Shown here piece after piece: positions 42,761 to 51,667 of a stretch of DNA of 64,000 nucleotides (its first letter is position 1; the number at the start of each line of letters is the position of its first letter). The translations under genes and the position numbers were made by a program. Below the pieces are notes generated by a model. That model was not told the DNA's origin. It ran no database searches and saw nothing but the letters and a program-made list of their open reading frames with translations. This stretch comes from Campylobacter concisus. GTDB lineage: Bacteria > Campylobacterota > Campylobacteria > Campylobacterales > Campylobacteraceae. The stretch is taken from the NCBI RefSeq assembly GCF_002913045.1, contig NZ_PPAF01000026.1:124001-188000 (forward strand), written 5' to 3'.

Positions 42761-44273
42761 TCGAATTTTGATTAAAGATTATCTAAATTTTAAAAATGTT
42801 GAGTTAAATTTCAAAGAGGGTCTTAGCGTATTTACGGGCGTTAGCGGTGCTGGCAAGTCTGTGCTAATGAGCGCTATAATGGCTGTTTTTGGGCTAAAAG
42901 ATAGCGAGGCAAGGCTAATAGAAGCTGACGTGGAGCATAAATTTGAGCTTGATGAGTTTGGCATAGAAAATGAAGAGGTCAATATTTTCAAGCTTTTAAA
43001 AGATAAAAGCACGAGATATTTTATAAACCAACAAGCCATCTCAAAGAAAAATTTAGCCCAAGTGGCGCGCGAGCACATCAAATACCTCTCAGCAAAAGAG
43101 GCAAATGAATTTGAAAATGAGAAATTTCTAAATTTGCTTGATAGGCTTGAAATTTCAAAAAATGAGAAATTTAAAGAGATAAAGCAGGAATTTGAAGAGG
43201 CGTTTTTAGAATTTTCTAAAATTTCAAAAGAGCTAGCCACTATAAAAGAGGAAGAGAAAAAGGTCGAGGAGCTAAAGGAGCTTGCTAGCTTTGAGATCGA
43301 GAAGATAAGAAGCGTTGGGCCTAAAAAAGGCGAGTTTGAAGAGCTTATGGAGACTAAAAAAAGGCTTAGTAAAAAGGATAAGATAAATGAGGCGTGGGTT
43401 AGAGCTGAGCGGATATTTGAGCTAGAACACAGTGTAAATGAGGCGCTAAGCATCAGTGACCTTGATAATGGCTTTTTTGAAGATGCGATGAATGAGTTAA
43501 GGGTCGCAAGAGATAGCCTAAATATGGAAGAACTTGACGATATCGATGTGGAGAGCGTGCTTGATAGGATAGAAGCTCTTAATGCTATCATCAGGCGATA
43601 CGGCAGCGAGGAAGAGGCGTTAGAAGCGCTTGCTAAAAAGGAAAAAGAGCTTGCTAGATATGAAAATTTAAGCTTTGAAAAGAGTGAACTTGAGAAGAAA
43701 TTTGAAATTTTAAGTAAAAAGGCAAATGAGCTAGCCGGCACTTTAAGCAAGGCAAGGAGCGTAAATTTAAAAGAGCTTGAGAGTATGATAAATTCATATT
43801 TAAAAGAGCTTTATATGCCAGATATCACGCTAAAAATAGAAGAAAAAAGACTTGATATTTTAGGGCTTGATGAGGTTTGTCTAAATTTAAATGAGACTTC
43901 GCTTAAAAATTTAAGTTCAGGCGAACTAAACCGCCTAAGACTGGCTTTTATAGCCGCATCTAGTGAGATCACAAAAACGGGCGGTGATGTCATCATACTT
44001 GATGAAATAGATGCAAATTTAAGCGGAAAAGAGGCGATGAGTATCGCAAATGTTTTGCTTAAGCTTGCAAATTTTTATCAAATTTTTGCCATTTCACATC
44101 AGCCGCAGCTTAGCTCAAAGGCAAATTCACACTTTTTGGTAGAGCGTCACGAGGAAAACTCGGTCGTAAGAGAGCTTGATAAAGATGAACGAGTGAGCGA
44201 ATTAGCACGTATGATAAGCGGTGAGCACATAAGTGAAGAGGCAATAAATTTTGCGAAAGGGCTTTTAAAGTAG
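42753..44273 (+). CDS. recN: DNA repair ATPase RecN
   Basis: An SMC-like ATPase for double-strand-break repair. The 506-residue protein has Walker A GVSGAGKS at 29-36, two long coiled-coil halves (about 130-330), the ABC signature [13 protein letters not shown] and Walker [15 protein letters not shown], then the H-loop AISHQPQL. It is shorter than E. coli RecN, as in other Campylobacterota. Overlaps nadK by eight bases. Confidence 0.94.
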   Translation: MIDRILIKDYLNFKNVELNFKEGLSVFTGVSGAGKSVLMSAIMAVFGLKDSEARLIEADVEHKFELDEFGIENEEVNIFKLLKDKSTRYFINQQAISKKNLAQVAREHIKYLSAKEANEFENEKFLNLLDRLEISKNEKFKEIKQEFEEAFLEFSKISKELATIKEEEKKVEELKELASFEIEKIRSVGPKKGEFEELMETKKRLSKKDKINEAWVRAERIFELEHSVNEALSISDLDNGFFEDAMNELRVARDSLNMEELDDIDVESVLDRIEALNAIIRRYGSEEEALEALAKKEKELARYENLSFEKSELEKKFEILSKKANELAGTLSKARSVNLKELESMINSYLKELYMPDITLKIEEKRLDILGLDEVCLNLNETSLKNLSSGELNRLRLAFIAASSEITKTGGDVIILDEIDANLSGKEAMSIANVLLKLANFYQIFAISHQPQLSSKANSHFLVERHEENSVVRELDKDERVSELARMISGEHISEEAINFAKGLLK

Positions 44274-44361
44274 CTTAATTTAAATTATTAATTTAAGCTT
44301 TATAAATAAATTTATTTGATAAAATCGCCACTAATTTGATAAAAATTTTTGTAGGAATAAT

Positions 44362-45618
44362 ATGGAAAGAATCCTTGTAGTTGATGATAATAAGGCGTTA
44401 GCAAAGCTGATTGTTATGCAAATGGAAAAGACTATTGATGATATGACAATTGATGTCGCATACAGTTTTGCCGAGGCTAAGACGTTAATTAGCGAGCATG
44501 ACAAAGATTATTTTATGACTATTTTGGATTTAAATTTACCAGATGCTCCAAACGGAGAGATTGTTGATTATGCGCTTTCCAAAGGACTTTCAGCTATTGT
44601 TTTAACAGGCAGCATTGATGATGAAACAAGGCAAAATTTTATAAATAAAGATATCGTTGATTATGTTTATAAAGGAAATATGGATGATATCAACTATATC
44701 TTTCAAATGATAAATAGACTGAGCAAAAATAGACAATACAAGGTTTTGGTTGTTGAAGACTCGCTCCCTTTTAGAAATATGATAAAAAAGATATTAACTA
44801 GCCTTCAGTTTAAAGTTTTGGCTGCAGCTCACGGCGAAGAGGCAATGAGTTATTTTGCAGATAATCCTGATATAAATCTTATAATAACTGATTATAGAAT
44901 GCCGGTAAAAGATGGTCTTGAAGTTTTAAAAGAGGTTAGAAAAGAAAAAGATAAAAATAGTCTTGGCGTAATCGTTATGACATCTCCTAGCGAAAAGACT
45001 GACGCATCAATATTTTTAAAAAATGGTGCGAGCGATTTTATAGCAAAACCATTTTCAAAAGAAGAGCTAATATGTCGTGTTAATAATACGATTGAAGCGA
45101 TGGAAAATATAAACAAGATAGCAAATTTTGCAAATCGTGACTTCTTGACTGGAGTTTATAATAGAAGATTTTTTTATTCCGACGTGGAAGAGTATATCCA
45201 AGCAGCTGAAGAGACCAATGAGTCTTATGCTTTTGCAATGATTGATGTTGATTATTTTAAGAAGATAAATGATACATATGGCCATGATGGTGGAGACAGG
45301 ATACTAAAATCAATCGCAAAAATTTTAAATGACAATACAAAAGGAAGTGATATTGTTGCTAGATTTGGCGGCGAAGAATTTTGCGTTGTCCTTAAAAAAA
45401 TAAATAAAGAAGAAGCTGTTAAATTTTTTGTAAATTTGCGAGCCAAAGTGGCTGAAAATGAAGTAACTATAAAAAAGGAAAAAGTAAAAGTTACTATATC
45501 AATAGGTGTATCTTTTGGCAATGGGCATTGCGAGATAGACGATATGATTGAGGCTTGCGATTCAGCGCTTTACACCGCAAAAGAAAATGGTAGAAACAGA
45601 GTAGAAATAGCTTTATGA
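44362..45618 (+). CDS. cbrR: Response regulator with two receiver domains and a GGDEF domain (CbrR-like)
   Basis: A 418-residue diguanylate cyclase. First receiver (residues 1-120; VVDDNKALAK, phosphoacceptor in TILDLNLPD), second receiver (about 128-250; VVEDSLPFRN, IITDYRMPVKDG, K in FIAKPFS), then GGDEF (about 260-418) with FRFGGEEF-type active site (RFGGEEFC) and DVDYFKKINDTYGHDGGD. The active-site motif is intact, so c-di-GMP synthesis is expected. It is the orthologue by position and architecture of Cj0643, linked to bile resistance in C. jejuni. Overlaps tatD by four bases. Confidence 0.92.
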   Translation: MERILVVDDNKALAKLIVMQMEKTIDDMTIDVAYSFAEAKTLISEHDKDYFMTILDLNLPDAPNGEIVDYALSKGLSAIVLTGSIDDETRQNFINKDIVDYVYKGNMDDINYIFQMINRLSKNRQYKVLVVEDSLPFRNMIKKILTSLQFKVLAAAHGEEAMSYFADNPDINLIITDYRMPVKDGLEVLKEVRKEKDKNSLGVIVMTSPSEKTDASIFLKNGASDFIAKPFSKEELICRVNNTIEAMENINKIANFANRDFLTGVYNRRFFYSDVEEYIQAAEETNESYAFAMIDVDYFKKINDTYGHDGGDRILKSIAKILNDNTKGSDIVARFGGEEFCVVLKKINKEEAVKFFVNLRAKVAENEVTIKKEKVKVTISIGVSFGNGHCEIDDMIEACDSALYTAKENGRNRVEIAL

Positions 45619-46400
45619 TTATAGATACACATTGTCATTTGGATAGTAAAGTTTATGATCCTGACCTTGATAAAATTTTAGATGAAGCTAGAAATTTAGG
45701 GCTAAAAGGCTTTATTATCCCGGGAGCTGATATCAATGATTTACCAAAAGCGGCTAAAATAGCGCGTGAAAATTCTGACATTTTCTTTGCCGCTGGAGTT
45801 CATCCATATGATAAAGAGAGTTTTAGCATTGAAATTTTAAGAAATTTTGCCAAAGATGAAAAGTGTGTGGCGATTGGTGAATGTGGTTTGGACTACTTTC
45901 GCTTGCCAAAAGATGAAAATGAAAAGATAAAAGAAAAAGAGGATCAAAAACGTATTTTTTTAGCTCAACTTGATTTAGCTGTTGAGTTAAAAAAACCCGT
46001 TATTCTTCACATTAGGGAGGCTAATGAGGACTCTTTTAACATCTTAAAAGAGTATGCATCAAAGCTTGAAGCTGGAGCGATTTTGCATTGTTATAATGCT
46101 TCGCCGCTTCTTTTAGAGCTTTGTAAATTTGGGAATTTTTATTTTGGTATAGGCGGTGTTTTAACATTTAAAAATGCTAAAAATTTAGTCGAAATTTTGC
46201 CAAAAATCCCATTTGACAGGATAGTTATTGAAACTGACGCTCCTTATCTCACGCCAGAACCAAATCGCGGCAAGAGAAATGAGCCGGCGTTTACGACATT
46301 TGTTGCTAAAAAGATAGCTGAAATTTTAAACCTTGAGTTTGAAGTTATTTGTGAAAAAACTTCAAATAATGCCAAAAGGTTGTTTAAGTGCTTTGCTTAA
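45615..46400 (+). CDS. tatD: TatD-family metal-dependent DNase
   Basis: A 261-residue TIM-barrel hydrolase. Metal ligands are in IDTHCHLDS (N-terminus), GECGLDYF, HIREANEDS, LHCYNAS and ETDAPYLTPEPNRGKRNEP. The family has 3'-5' exonuclease activity in DNA repair. Start overlaps the cbrR stop by four bases. A perfect 20-bp palindrome follows. Confidence 0.94.
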   Translation: MIIDTHCHLDSKVYDPDLDKILDEARNLGLKGFIIPGADINDLPKAAKIARENSDIFFAAGVHPYDKESFSIEILRNFAKDEKCVAIGECGLDYFRLPKDENEKIKEKEDQKRIFLAQLDLAVELKKPVILHIREANEDSFNILKEYASKLEAGAILHCYNASPLLLELCKFGNFYFGIGGVLTFKNAKNLVEILPKIPFDRIVIETDAPYLTPEPNRGKRNEPAFTTFVAKKIAEILNLEFEVICEKTSNNAKRLFKCFA

Positions 46401-46420
46401 ATTTTGTGCATTGCACTTGT

Positions 46421-46446
46421 TTAAGATGCTAGCATCTTAAGTTTTG
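46421..46446 (+). terminator. Palindrome between tatD and mltD
   Basis: TTAAGATGCTAGCATCTTAA, a perfect 20-bp palindrome at 46421-46440, followed by GTTTTG; probable terminator of the nadK-tatD operon. Confidence 0.5.
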
Positions 46447-46464
46447 ACACGAAAAAGGATAGAA

Positions 46465-47676
46465 ATGAAAGCAATGCTTAAAATATTTTTAATGTTTGCA
46501 TGTAGTACCTTACTACTAGCAAATACACCTGAAAAGAGCTCATACGACACTCAGGTAAAAATTTTAAAAGAGCTGGATATTGACGCTAGCTTTATGAAGA
46601 CTTCTCACTATGCAAAGATGAGGCAAGGTATCAAACAATCACAACTTGAAACATTTACGGAATCTCTAAAAAATGGTTATATGTATATACCGATGGTAAA
46701 AGAGCAGATCAAAAAATCAGGCGTACCTGAGTCATTCTTTTATCTAGCTATGATAGAATCAGGCTTTTCAAATCACACAGTCTCAAACGCAAAAGCTACT
46801 GGTATGTGGCAGTTTATGGAACAAACGGCTAGACTGCATGGCCTAAAGGTAGGACAGTATGTCGATGAGAGAAAAGATCCAGTAGAGTCTACTATTGCAG
46901 CAACAAATTATCTAAAGTCGCTTAAAAATCAATTTGGTAAGTGGTATCTAGCAGCTATGGCCTATAACTGCGGCGATGGAGCCTTAAAAAGAGCCATACA
47001 AAAAGCTGGCACAGATGATCTTGTAACGCTTCTTGATGCTGAGAAAAAATACCTTCCAGCCGAAACTAGAAATTTTGTTATCAAAATTTTAAGAGCAGCA
47101 TATACCGCAAAAGACGCAGACTTCTTGATGTCTAAAGATTCATCTTTATTGAGCATAAACGGAGGACTAAAGCTTGTAAAAGTAAAAGTACCTGGCGGTA
47201 CAAATTTAGCTCAAATAGGCGATAGTATCGGCCTTAGTACAAAAAAGATGAAAAATAACAACCCGCATTTAAAATTTGTATTTACTCCGCCAACTCTAAA
47301 AGATTATTATGTTTATATCCCTGAAAATAAAAAACAGCTTTTTGCAGAAAATTTCAAGCCATTTAATGGTAAAAATAATTTTTATGCCTATGTTGTAAAA
47401 AAAGGCGAAACACTACTTTCTATCTCTAAAAAAACAGGTGTTAGTCATAGAGCGATCAAAGACTACAACGAGCTTAGCACAAATGCCGTAAGCTATAATC
47501 AAAAACTAATTATTCCATTTTCCGCCCAAAATAAATCTCAAAACTATATAGTCCAAACTGGTGATACAATAGCTTCTTTATCTAAAAAATTTAATGTGAG
47601 CGAAAAAGATTTAAAAGATGCAAATTCTTTTGCTAGTTCAAATTTAAATGTTGGAGCAAATATTGTCATACCATAA
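46465..47676 (+). CDS. mltD: Membrane-bound lytic murein transglycosylase with LysM repeats
   Basis: Cleaves peptidoglycan glycan strands to 1,6-anhydro products in the periplasm. The 403-residue protein has a signal peptide (MKAMLKIFLMFACSTLLLANT; the cysteine is not in a clear lipobox), the Slt-type domain with catalytic E in AMIESGFSNHTVSNAKATG and WQFMEQTARLHGL, and two C-terminal LysM units (YVVKKGETLLSISKKTGVS; YIVQTGDTIASLSKKFNVS). ATG 46465 is chosen for AAAAAGGA upstream. Overlaps rlpA by 29 bases, as in C. jejuni. Confidence 0.92.
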   Translation: MKAMLKIFLMFACSTLLLANTPEKSSYDTQVKILKELDIDASFMKTSHYAKMRQGIKQSQLETFTESLKNGYMYIPMVKEQIKKSGVPESFFYLAMIESGFSNHTVSNAKATGMWQFMEQTARLHGLKVGQYVDERKDPVESTIAATNYLKSLKNQFGKWYLAAMAYNCGDGALKRAIQKAGTDDLVTLLDAEKKYLPAETRNFVIKILRAAYTAKDADFLMSKDSSLLSINGGLKLVKVKVPGGTNLAQIGDSIGLSTKKMKNNNPHLKFVFTPPTLKDYYVYIPENKKQLFAENFKPFNGKNNFYAYVVKKGETLLSISKKTGVSHRAIKDYNELSTNAVSYNQKLIIPFSAQNKSQNYIVQTGDTIASLSKKFNVSEKDLKDANSFASSNLNVGANIVIP

Positions 47677-48520
47677 GAGCCTAAAATTTTATATAGGACT
47701 AAGTTTTACTCTTCTAGTTACTGGTTGCTCTTGGAGCGGGGCACCATTTACACCAAGTGGCCCAACTAATGTAAAGGGCAACAATTCAGCTTCTATCCAA
47801 AAAGCAACAATGAGGCCTTACACGATAAATGGCAAAACATACTACCCAACCGTTGTAAGCGTTGGTGATAAGGCAAGTGGCACAGCAAGCTGGTATGGTC
47901 CAAATTTTCATGGTAAAACAACCTCAAACGGCGAAATTTATAATATGTACAACATGACTGCAGCACACAAAACTTTGCCGATGAATACGATCCTTAAGGT
48001 AACAAATTTAAGAAATCAAAAAAGCGTCATTGTTCGCGTAAATGATCGTGGACCTTTTGTGGCTGATAGAGTTTTAGACCTTTCAAAGGCGGCTGCAACT
48101 AAACTTGATATTATCGGTACAGGCACAGCTCCAGTCAGTATGGAAGTCATAGGCTTTAATGAAGATATAAATGCTGTTGCAAGCATTAACACTCAAGCAA
48201 AACCGACAAGCACTGGCATAAAAGTGCCAAATCCAGTCGCTCCGACAGCTCCAACTGGAGGCATTATTATTTCGTCAGAGCAACGAGTCGTAGGTGGAGA
48301 TTTTATGGTGCAAATTGGCTCATTTAAAAACCTTGAGGGCGCAAACAGATATCAAAGAGAGCATCAAAGCATAGATGGTTACAAGTCGGTAGTTAGGACA
48401 TTTACTATAGATGGCTCGACCATTTATAGAGTATTTTTAAATGGGTTTAGAAGTGAGGACGAGGCCAGGGATTATGCAAGAAGCGGTAAATTCCAAGGTG
48501 CATTTATAGTAAGAGGTTAG
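47648..48520 (+). CDS. rlpA: Septal ring lytic transglycosylase RlpA
   Basis: An outer-membrane lipoprotein that cleaves naked glycan strands. The signal peptide ends in the lipobox LVTGC. The double-psi beta-barrel domain has GTASWYGPNFHGKTTSNGE, with the catalytic aspartate in VNDRGPF and RVLDLSKAAA. A proline/alanine linker (about 200-215) leads to a C-terminal SPOR domain (FMVQIGSFKNLEGANRY, then YRVFLNGFRSEDEARDY) that binds denuded septal peptidoglycan. The start lies inside mltD; a TTG at 47663 is an alternative. Confidence 0.92.
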   Translation: MLEQILSYHKSLKFYIGLSFTLLVTGCSWSGAPFTPSGPTNVKGNNSASIQKATMRPYTINGKTYYPTVVSVGDKASGTASWYGPNFHGKTTSNGEIYNMYNMTAAHKTLPMNTILKVTNLRNQKSVIVRVNDRGPFVADRVLDLSKAAATKLDIIGTGTAPVSMEVIGFNEDINAVASINTQAKPTSTGIKVPNPVAPTAPTGGIIISSEQRVVGGDFMVQIGSFKNLEGANRYQREHQSIDGYKSVVRTFTIDGSTIYRVFLNGFRSEDEARDYARSGKFQGAFIVRG

Positions 48521-48523
48521 GGC

Positions 48524-49111
48524 GTGAGAGAAGAAATTTTAGAACTAACTAGAAATACAAAAGAGACACAAATCTTAATGAAGCTTAAAATTTATGGCTC
48601 TGGGGTTGCAAAGATAGATACTGGCATTGGTTTTTTTGACCATATGCTTGAAGCTTTTACAAAGCATTCTTTGCTCGATCTTGAAATTTCATGCAAGGGC
48701 GACACGTATGTGGATTTTCACCACAGCGTTGAGGATGTCGGCATAGTTTTGGGTCAGCTTTTAAAAGAGGCCTTGTATCCTTTAAGTGGTGTTGAAAGAT
48801 TTGGTGAGGCGAGTGTTGTTATGGATGAGGCAGCTGTTTTTTGTGCGTTAGATCTTAGCAATAGAGCCTACCTCGTATATGAAAATTTTAACCAAAACGC
48901 TAAAGTAGGGGAGTTTGACACGGAGCTTGTGGAGGAGTTTTTTAGGGCAGTTGCTATAAATTCAGCCATCACGCTTCATCTAAATCAAATTCGTGGTAAA
49001 AACACTCACCACATCATCGAAGCAACGTTTAAATCATTCGCTGTCGCACTTCGTAGAGCGCTTGCTAAAAACGCAAGGATAGGCACACCAAGCACAAAGG
49101 GTGTTTTATGA
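48524..49111 (+). CDS. hisB: Imidazoleglycerol-phosphate dehydratase
   Basis: Sixth step of histidine biosynthesis, imidazoleglycerol phosphate to imidazoleacetol phosphate. The 195-residue monofunctional form starts at GTG 48524. Metal-binding histidines: GFFDHMLEAFTKHS, DFHHSVEDVGI, and LHLNQIRGKNTHHIIEATFK. There is no N-terminal phosphatase domain, unlike the E. coli fusion. The next gene is a HAD phosphatase but of the KdsC type. Confidence 0.95.
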   Translation: MREEILELTRNTKETQILMKLKIYGSGVAKIDTGIGFFDHMLEAFTKHSLLDLEISCKGDTYVDFHHSVEDVGIVLGQLLKEALYPLSGVERFGEASVVMDEAAVFCALDLSNRAYLVYENFNQNAKVGEFDTELVEEFFRAVAINSAITLHLNQIRGKNTHHIIEATFKSFAVALRRALAKNARIGTPSTKGVL

Positions 49112-49596
49112 TAGAGATTATATTTTTAGATGTTGATGGCTGCCTGACTGATGGCAAGATTATATACAATGCAAATGGTGAAGAGCTTAAATTTTTTGAT
49201 GTAAAAGATGGCTACGCGATAGAAAGCTGGCTAAAGCTTGGCAAAAAAGTAGCTATCATCACTGGCAGAAAGTCAGCCATCGTTGAGCGAAGGGCTGAAG
49301 ATCTAAAGATAAATCACGTCTATCAAGGTGTTGGTGATAAATTTGAAGTAGCGAGTGAGATATTAAAATTTGAAGGGCTTAGCTTTAAAAACGCAGCAGC
49401 TATCGGCGATGACTACAATGACTATAAAATTTTAAATGCAGTTGCTTGGAGCTTTAAGCCAAAAGACGCGATAAAAGAGCTTGATGTAAAGACAAAACTA
49501 AAGCATAAAGGTGGTAATGGCGCGGTTAGAGAGATGATCGAGCTTATTATAAAATCAGAAAATTTATATGACGAGTGGTCTAAGCGTTGGTTGTAA
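49108..49596 (+). CDS. kdsC: 3-deoxy-D-manno-octulosonate 8-phosphate phosphatase KdsC
   Basis: A 162-residue HAD phosphatase making KDO for the LPS inner core. Motifs: nucleophile LDVDGCLTDGKI at residues 6-17, IITGRKS, GDKFE and the Mg-binding AIGDDYNDYKIL. The cap is minimal, as in tetrameric KdsC. Overlaps hisB by four bases and lptC by ten bases, which places it in an LPS synthesis and export run. Confidence 0.93.
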   Translation: MIEIIFLDVDGCLTDGKIIYNANGEELKFFDVKDGYAIESWLKLGKKVAIITGRKSAIVERRAEDLKINHVYQGVGDKFEVASEILKFEGLSFKNAAAIGDDYNDYKILNAVAWSFKPKDAIKELDVKTKLKHKGGNGAVREMIELIIKSENLYDEWSKRWL

Positions 49597-50114
49597 AAAT
49601 TTTCTACTTCGTCGTGGCTATTTTTAGTGTCGTGATGATATTTTTGGCAGCTCAAGATCCATACCTTGCAAATGTTTTAAAGATCGACACAAAGATATCA
49701 AATATGCAGATAAATGATGTGATAGATTATGAGATAAATTCCACGAAAATAAGCGGAGTCTACGAGGCTGATGAGCTAAATAGATACAATGATAAAGATG
49801 AATTTTTGAGTTTTAAAGCAAAAATTTTAAGAGGAAATTTAAAACATTTTTTAAGCTCAGACAAAGCAATCTCACAAAATGACGAAATCATCTTTCAAAA
49901 GAATGCGAACTATGAAAACAACGATAGTTTGAGATTTATAAGTGACGAAGTGATATATGGAACAAAAACAAAAATAGTAAGATCTGAAGCAAATTTCACG
50001 CTCATAAGAAATAATGATAAGGCACTGGGTGAGAGTGGAAGCTATGATCTTGGCAAAAAACAAACGCAGGTAAAAGGGTTAAGGGCATGGGTAGAAGAAA
50101 ATCAGCGATTTTAG
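49587..50114 (+). CDS. lptC: LPS export periplasmic protein LptC
   Basis: A 175-residue bitopic inner-membrane protein that takes LPS from the LptBFG pump and passes it to LptA. One N-terminal membrane helix (IFYFVVAIFSVVMIFL) is followed by a beta-jellyroll with alternating residues. The start is a TTG within kdsC (no ATG or GTG is available nearby). It overlaps lptA by 28 bases. The assignment rests on topology, length and the kdsC-lptC-lptA order. Confidence 0.85.
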   Translation: MVVKIFYFVVAIFSVVMIFLAAQDPYLANVLKIDTKISNMQINDVIDYEINSTKISGVYEADELNRYNDKDEFLSFKAKILRGNLKHFLSSDKAISQNDEIIFQKNANYENNDSLRFISDEVIYGTKTKIVRSEANFTLIRNNDKALGESGSYDLGKKQTQVKGLRAWVEENQRF

Positions 50115-50563
50115 CGGTGATATTGGGTTTTACATTTTTAAATGCAGAGCAAGTTGAAATCACATCAAATGATTTTTTTGCAGATGAGAATAAGCAAACT
50201 AGTGAATTTATAGGTAATGTAAATATCAAAAAGGGCTCATTTGATGAGCTTAAGGCAGATAAAGTGGTCGTCTATTTTGACAAAAAACGTCAACCTATAA
50301 AATATGTGGCTACTGGCAATGCTAGAGCAAAAATTTTTATAAAAGATAAGCACTACGATGGCAAAGGCAATATTCTTACATACGAGCCAGCAAAACAGAC
50401 CTATACTGTTAGTGGAAATGGCTATTTGCATGAGGTAGAAACTGATAAGAATGTTTATGGTGAAAAGATCGTTGTCAATCAAAAAGATGGCACATATAGC
50501 GTAAACAGTGATGAGAAAAAACCTGTTAAATTTATCTTTCAGGTAGAGGAAAAAGATAAGTGA
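50087..50563 (+). CDS. lptA: LPS transport periplasmic protein LptA
   Basis: A 158-residue periplasmic bridge protein. Signal peptide MGRRKSAILAVILGFTFLNA, then an OstA/LptA jellyroll: VEITSNDFFADENKQTSEFI, GNVNIKKGSFDELKADKVV and YDGKGNILTYEPAKQTYTVS. Starts inside lptC and overlaps engB by four bases. Confidence 0.92.
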   Translation: MGRRKSAILAVILGFTFLNAEQVEITSNDFFADENKQTSEFIGNVNIKKGSFDELKADKVVVYFDKKRQPIKYVATGNARAKIFIKDKHYDGKGNILTYEPAKQTYTVSGNGYLHEVETDKNVYGEKIVVNQKDGTYSVNSDEKKPVKFIFQVEEKDK

Positions 50564-51174
50564 TAAGGCCACTAAGTGCTAAATTTATCACATCAAGTCC
50601 AAGTATAAAAGAGGCTCCAAGCTTCGTAACAAGCGAAGTTGTCTTTTTGGGTAGATCAAATGTTGGTAAAAGCAGCCTCATAAATACACTTGTAAATCAA
50701 AAAAATCTAGCCAAAAGCTCATCGACTCCTGGCAAAACTCAGCTTATAAATTTTTTTGAGGCTGAGTTTTGTGAGCAAAAAGATGAGCAGGAAGAAAAAG
50801 ATAAATTTAAGCTCATTTTGGTTGATTTGCCAGGCTTTGGCTATGCAAAAGTGGCAAAGTCAAAGCATGATGAATGGCGTAAAAATTTAGATGAGTTTTT
50901 GAAATTTAGAAGCGACATTAGACTTTTTATACATCTAATTGATGCTAGGCATTTTAATTTAGATATAGACGTAAATGTGGATGCTTATCTAAAGAGCTTC
51001 TTAAGGGCTGACCAGAAAATTTTAAATTTATATACAAAAAGCGATAAGCTAAATCAAAGCCAAAAGAGTGCGGTAATGAAATTTGATCCAAGCGGTATCT
51101 TGGTCTCAACTCTTAATAAAAGCGGTATCGAAAAGGCTAGAGAAGCTATCATAAATAACGCTTTTGGTAGATAA
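50560..51174 (+). CDS. engB: Ribosome biogenesis GTPase EngB (YsxC)
   Basis: An essential GTPase in large-subunit assembly. The 204-residue protein has G1 GRSNVGKSS, G2/switch SSTPGKTQLINFF, G3 DLPGFG, G4 TKSDK and the C-terminal VSTLNKSG segment. The insertion between G2 and G3 is rich in E/K (EQKDEQEEKDK). Four-base overlap with lptA. Confidence 0.95.
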   Translation: MIRPLSAKFITSSPSIKEAPSFVTSEVVFLGRSNVGKSSLINTLVNQKNLAKSSSTPGKTQLINFFEAEFCEQKDEQEEKDKFKLILVDLPGFGYAKVAKSKHDEWRKNLDEFLKFRSDIRLFIHLIDARHFNLDIDVNVDAYLKSFLRADQKILNLYTKSDKLNQSQKSAVMKFDPSGILVSTLNKSGIEKAREAIINNAFGR

Positions 51175-51175
51175 A

Positions 51176-51667
51176 ATGCAAACCATAAGCAGCTTAGATA
51201 TTAAAATTTTTAAAGAATTTTGGTGGGCTGTTTTTTTATTCTCATATGAGATCGCAACTACGCAATTTGGTTTTTTGCCGCCACTCATCGGCATTTTTTT
51301 TACTTATATGATTTTGGAGTATTCAAGAAAACAAAAGCAATACGACGAGTTTAAGCACAATTGGTACTTTGCGATAATTTTTATAATATTTGCTGAGCAA
51401 ATTCATGGATTTCATCTTTTTTCAACGATTATTGCCTTTTTGCTTTTTTATAATTTTATTCTAGACTGGCTCTATACCACGATGAAGTGGCGAAACTGCC
51501 TACTTATCATCTTTGTGGCAGCTGGATATACTTTAACATTTCTTGTAAATAATCTATTTGCTTACGTTTTAAATGAGCAAAATTTAGCATTTTCGACTGA
51601 ATATCTATTTTTTATAGCATTTGAAAGTATCCTTGCTATCGTTCTTTTTAGGGATAAAGTGCTATGA
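51176..51667 (+). CDS. Integral membrane protein, possible MreD-like
   Basis: A 163-residue inner-membrane protein with about five hydrophobic segments, located directly before mrdA as Cj0651 is in C. jejuni. Size, topology and position before a penicillin-binding protein 2 gene resemble MreD of the rod-shape system, but sequence motifs are too weak to prove it. ATG 51176 is preferred to the upstream TTG at 51164. Overlaps mrdA by four bases. Confidence 0.7.
   Translation: MQTISSLDIKIFKEFWWAVFLFSYEIATTQFGFLPPLIGIFFTYMILEYSRKQKQYDEFKHNWYFAIIFIIFAEQIHGFHLFSTIIAFLLFYNFILDWLYTTMKWRNCLLIIFVAAGYTLTFLVNNLFAYVLNEQNLAFSTEYLFFIAFESILAIVLFRDKVL

Noticed and set aside
42779-43750. 323-codon minus-strand frame inside recN
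   Set aside because: A serine-rich shadow of the recN coding strand; recN has all ATPase motifs in its own frame.
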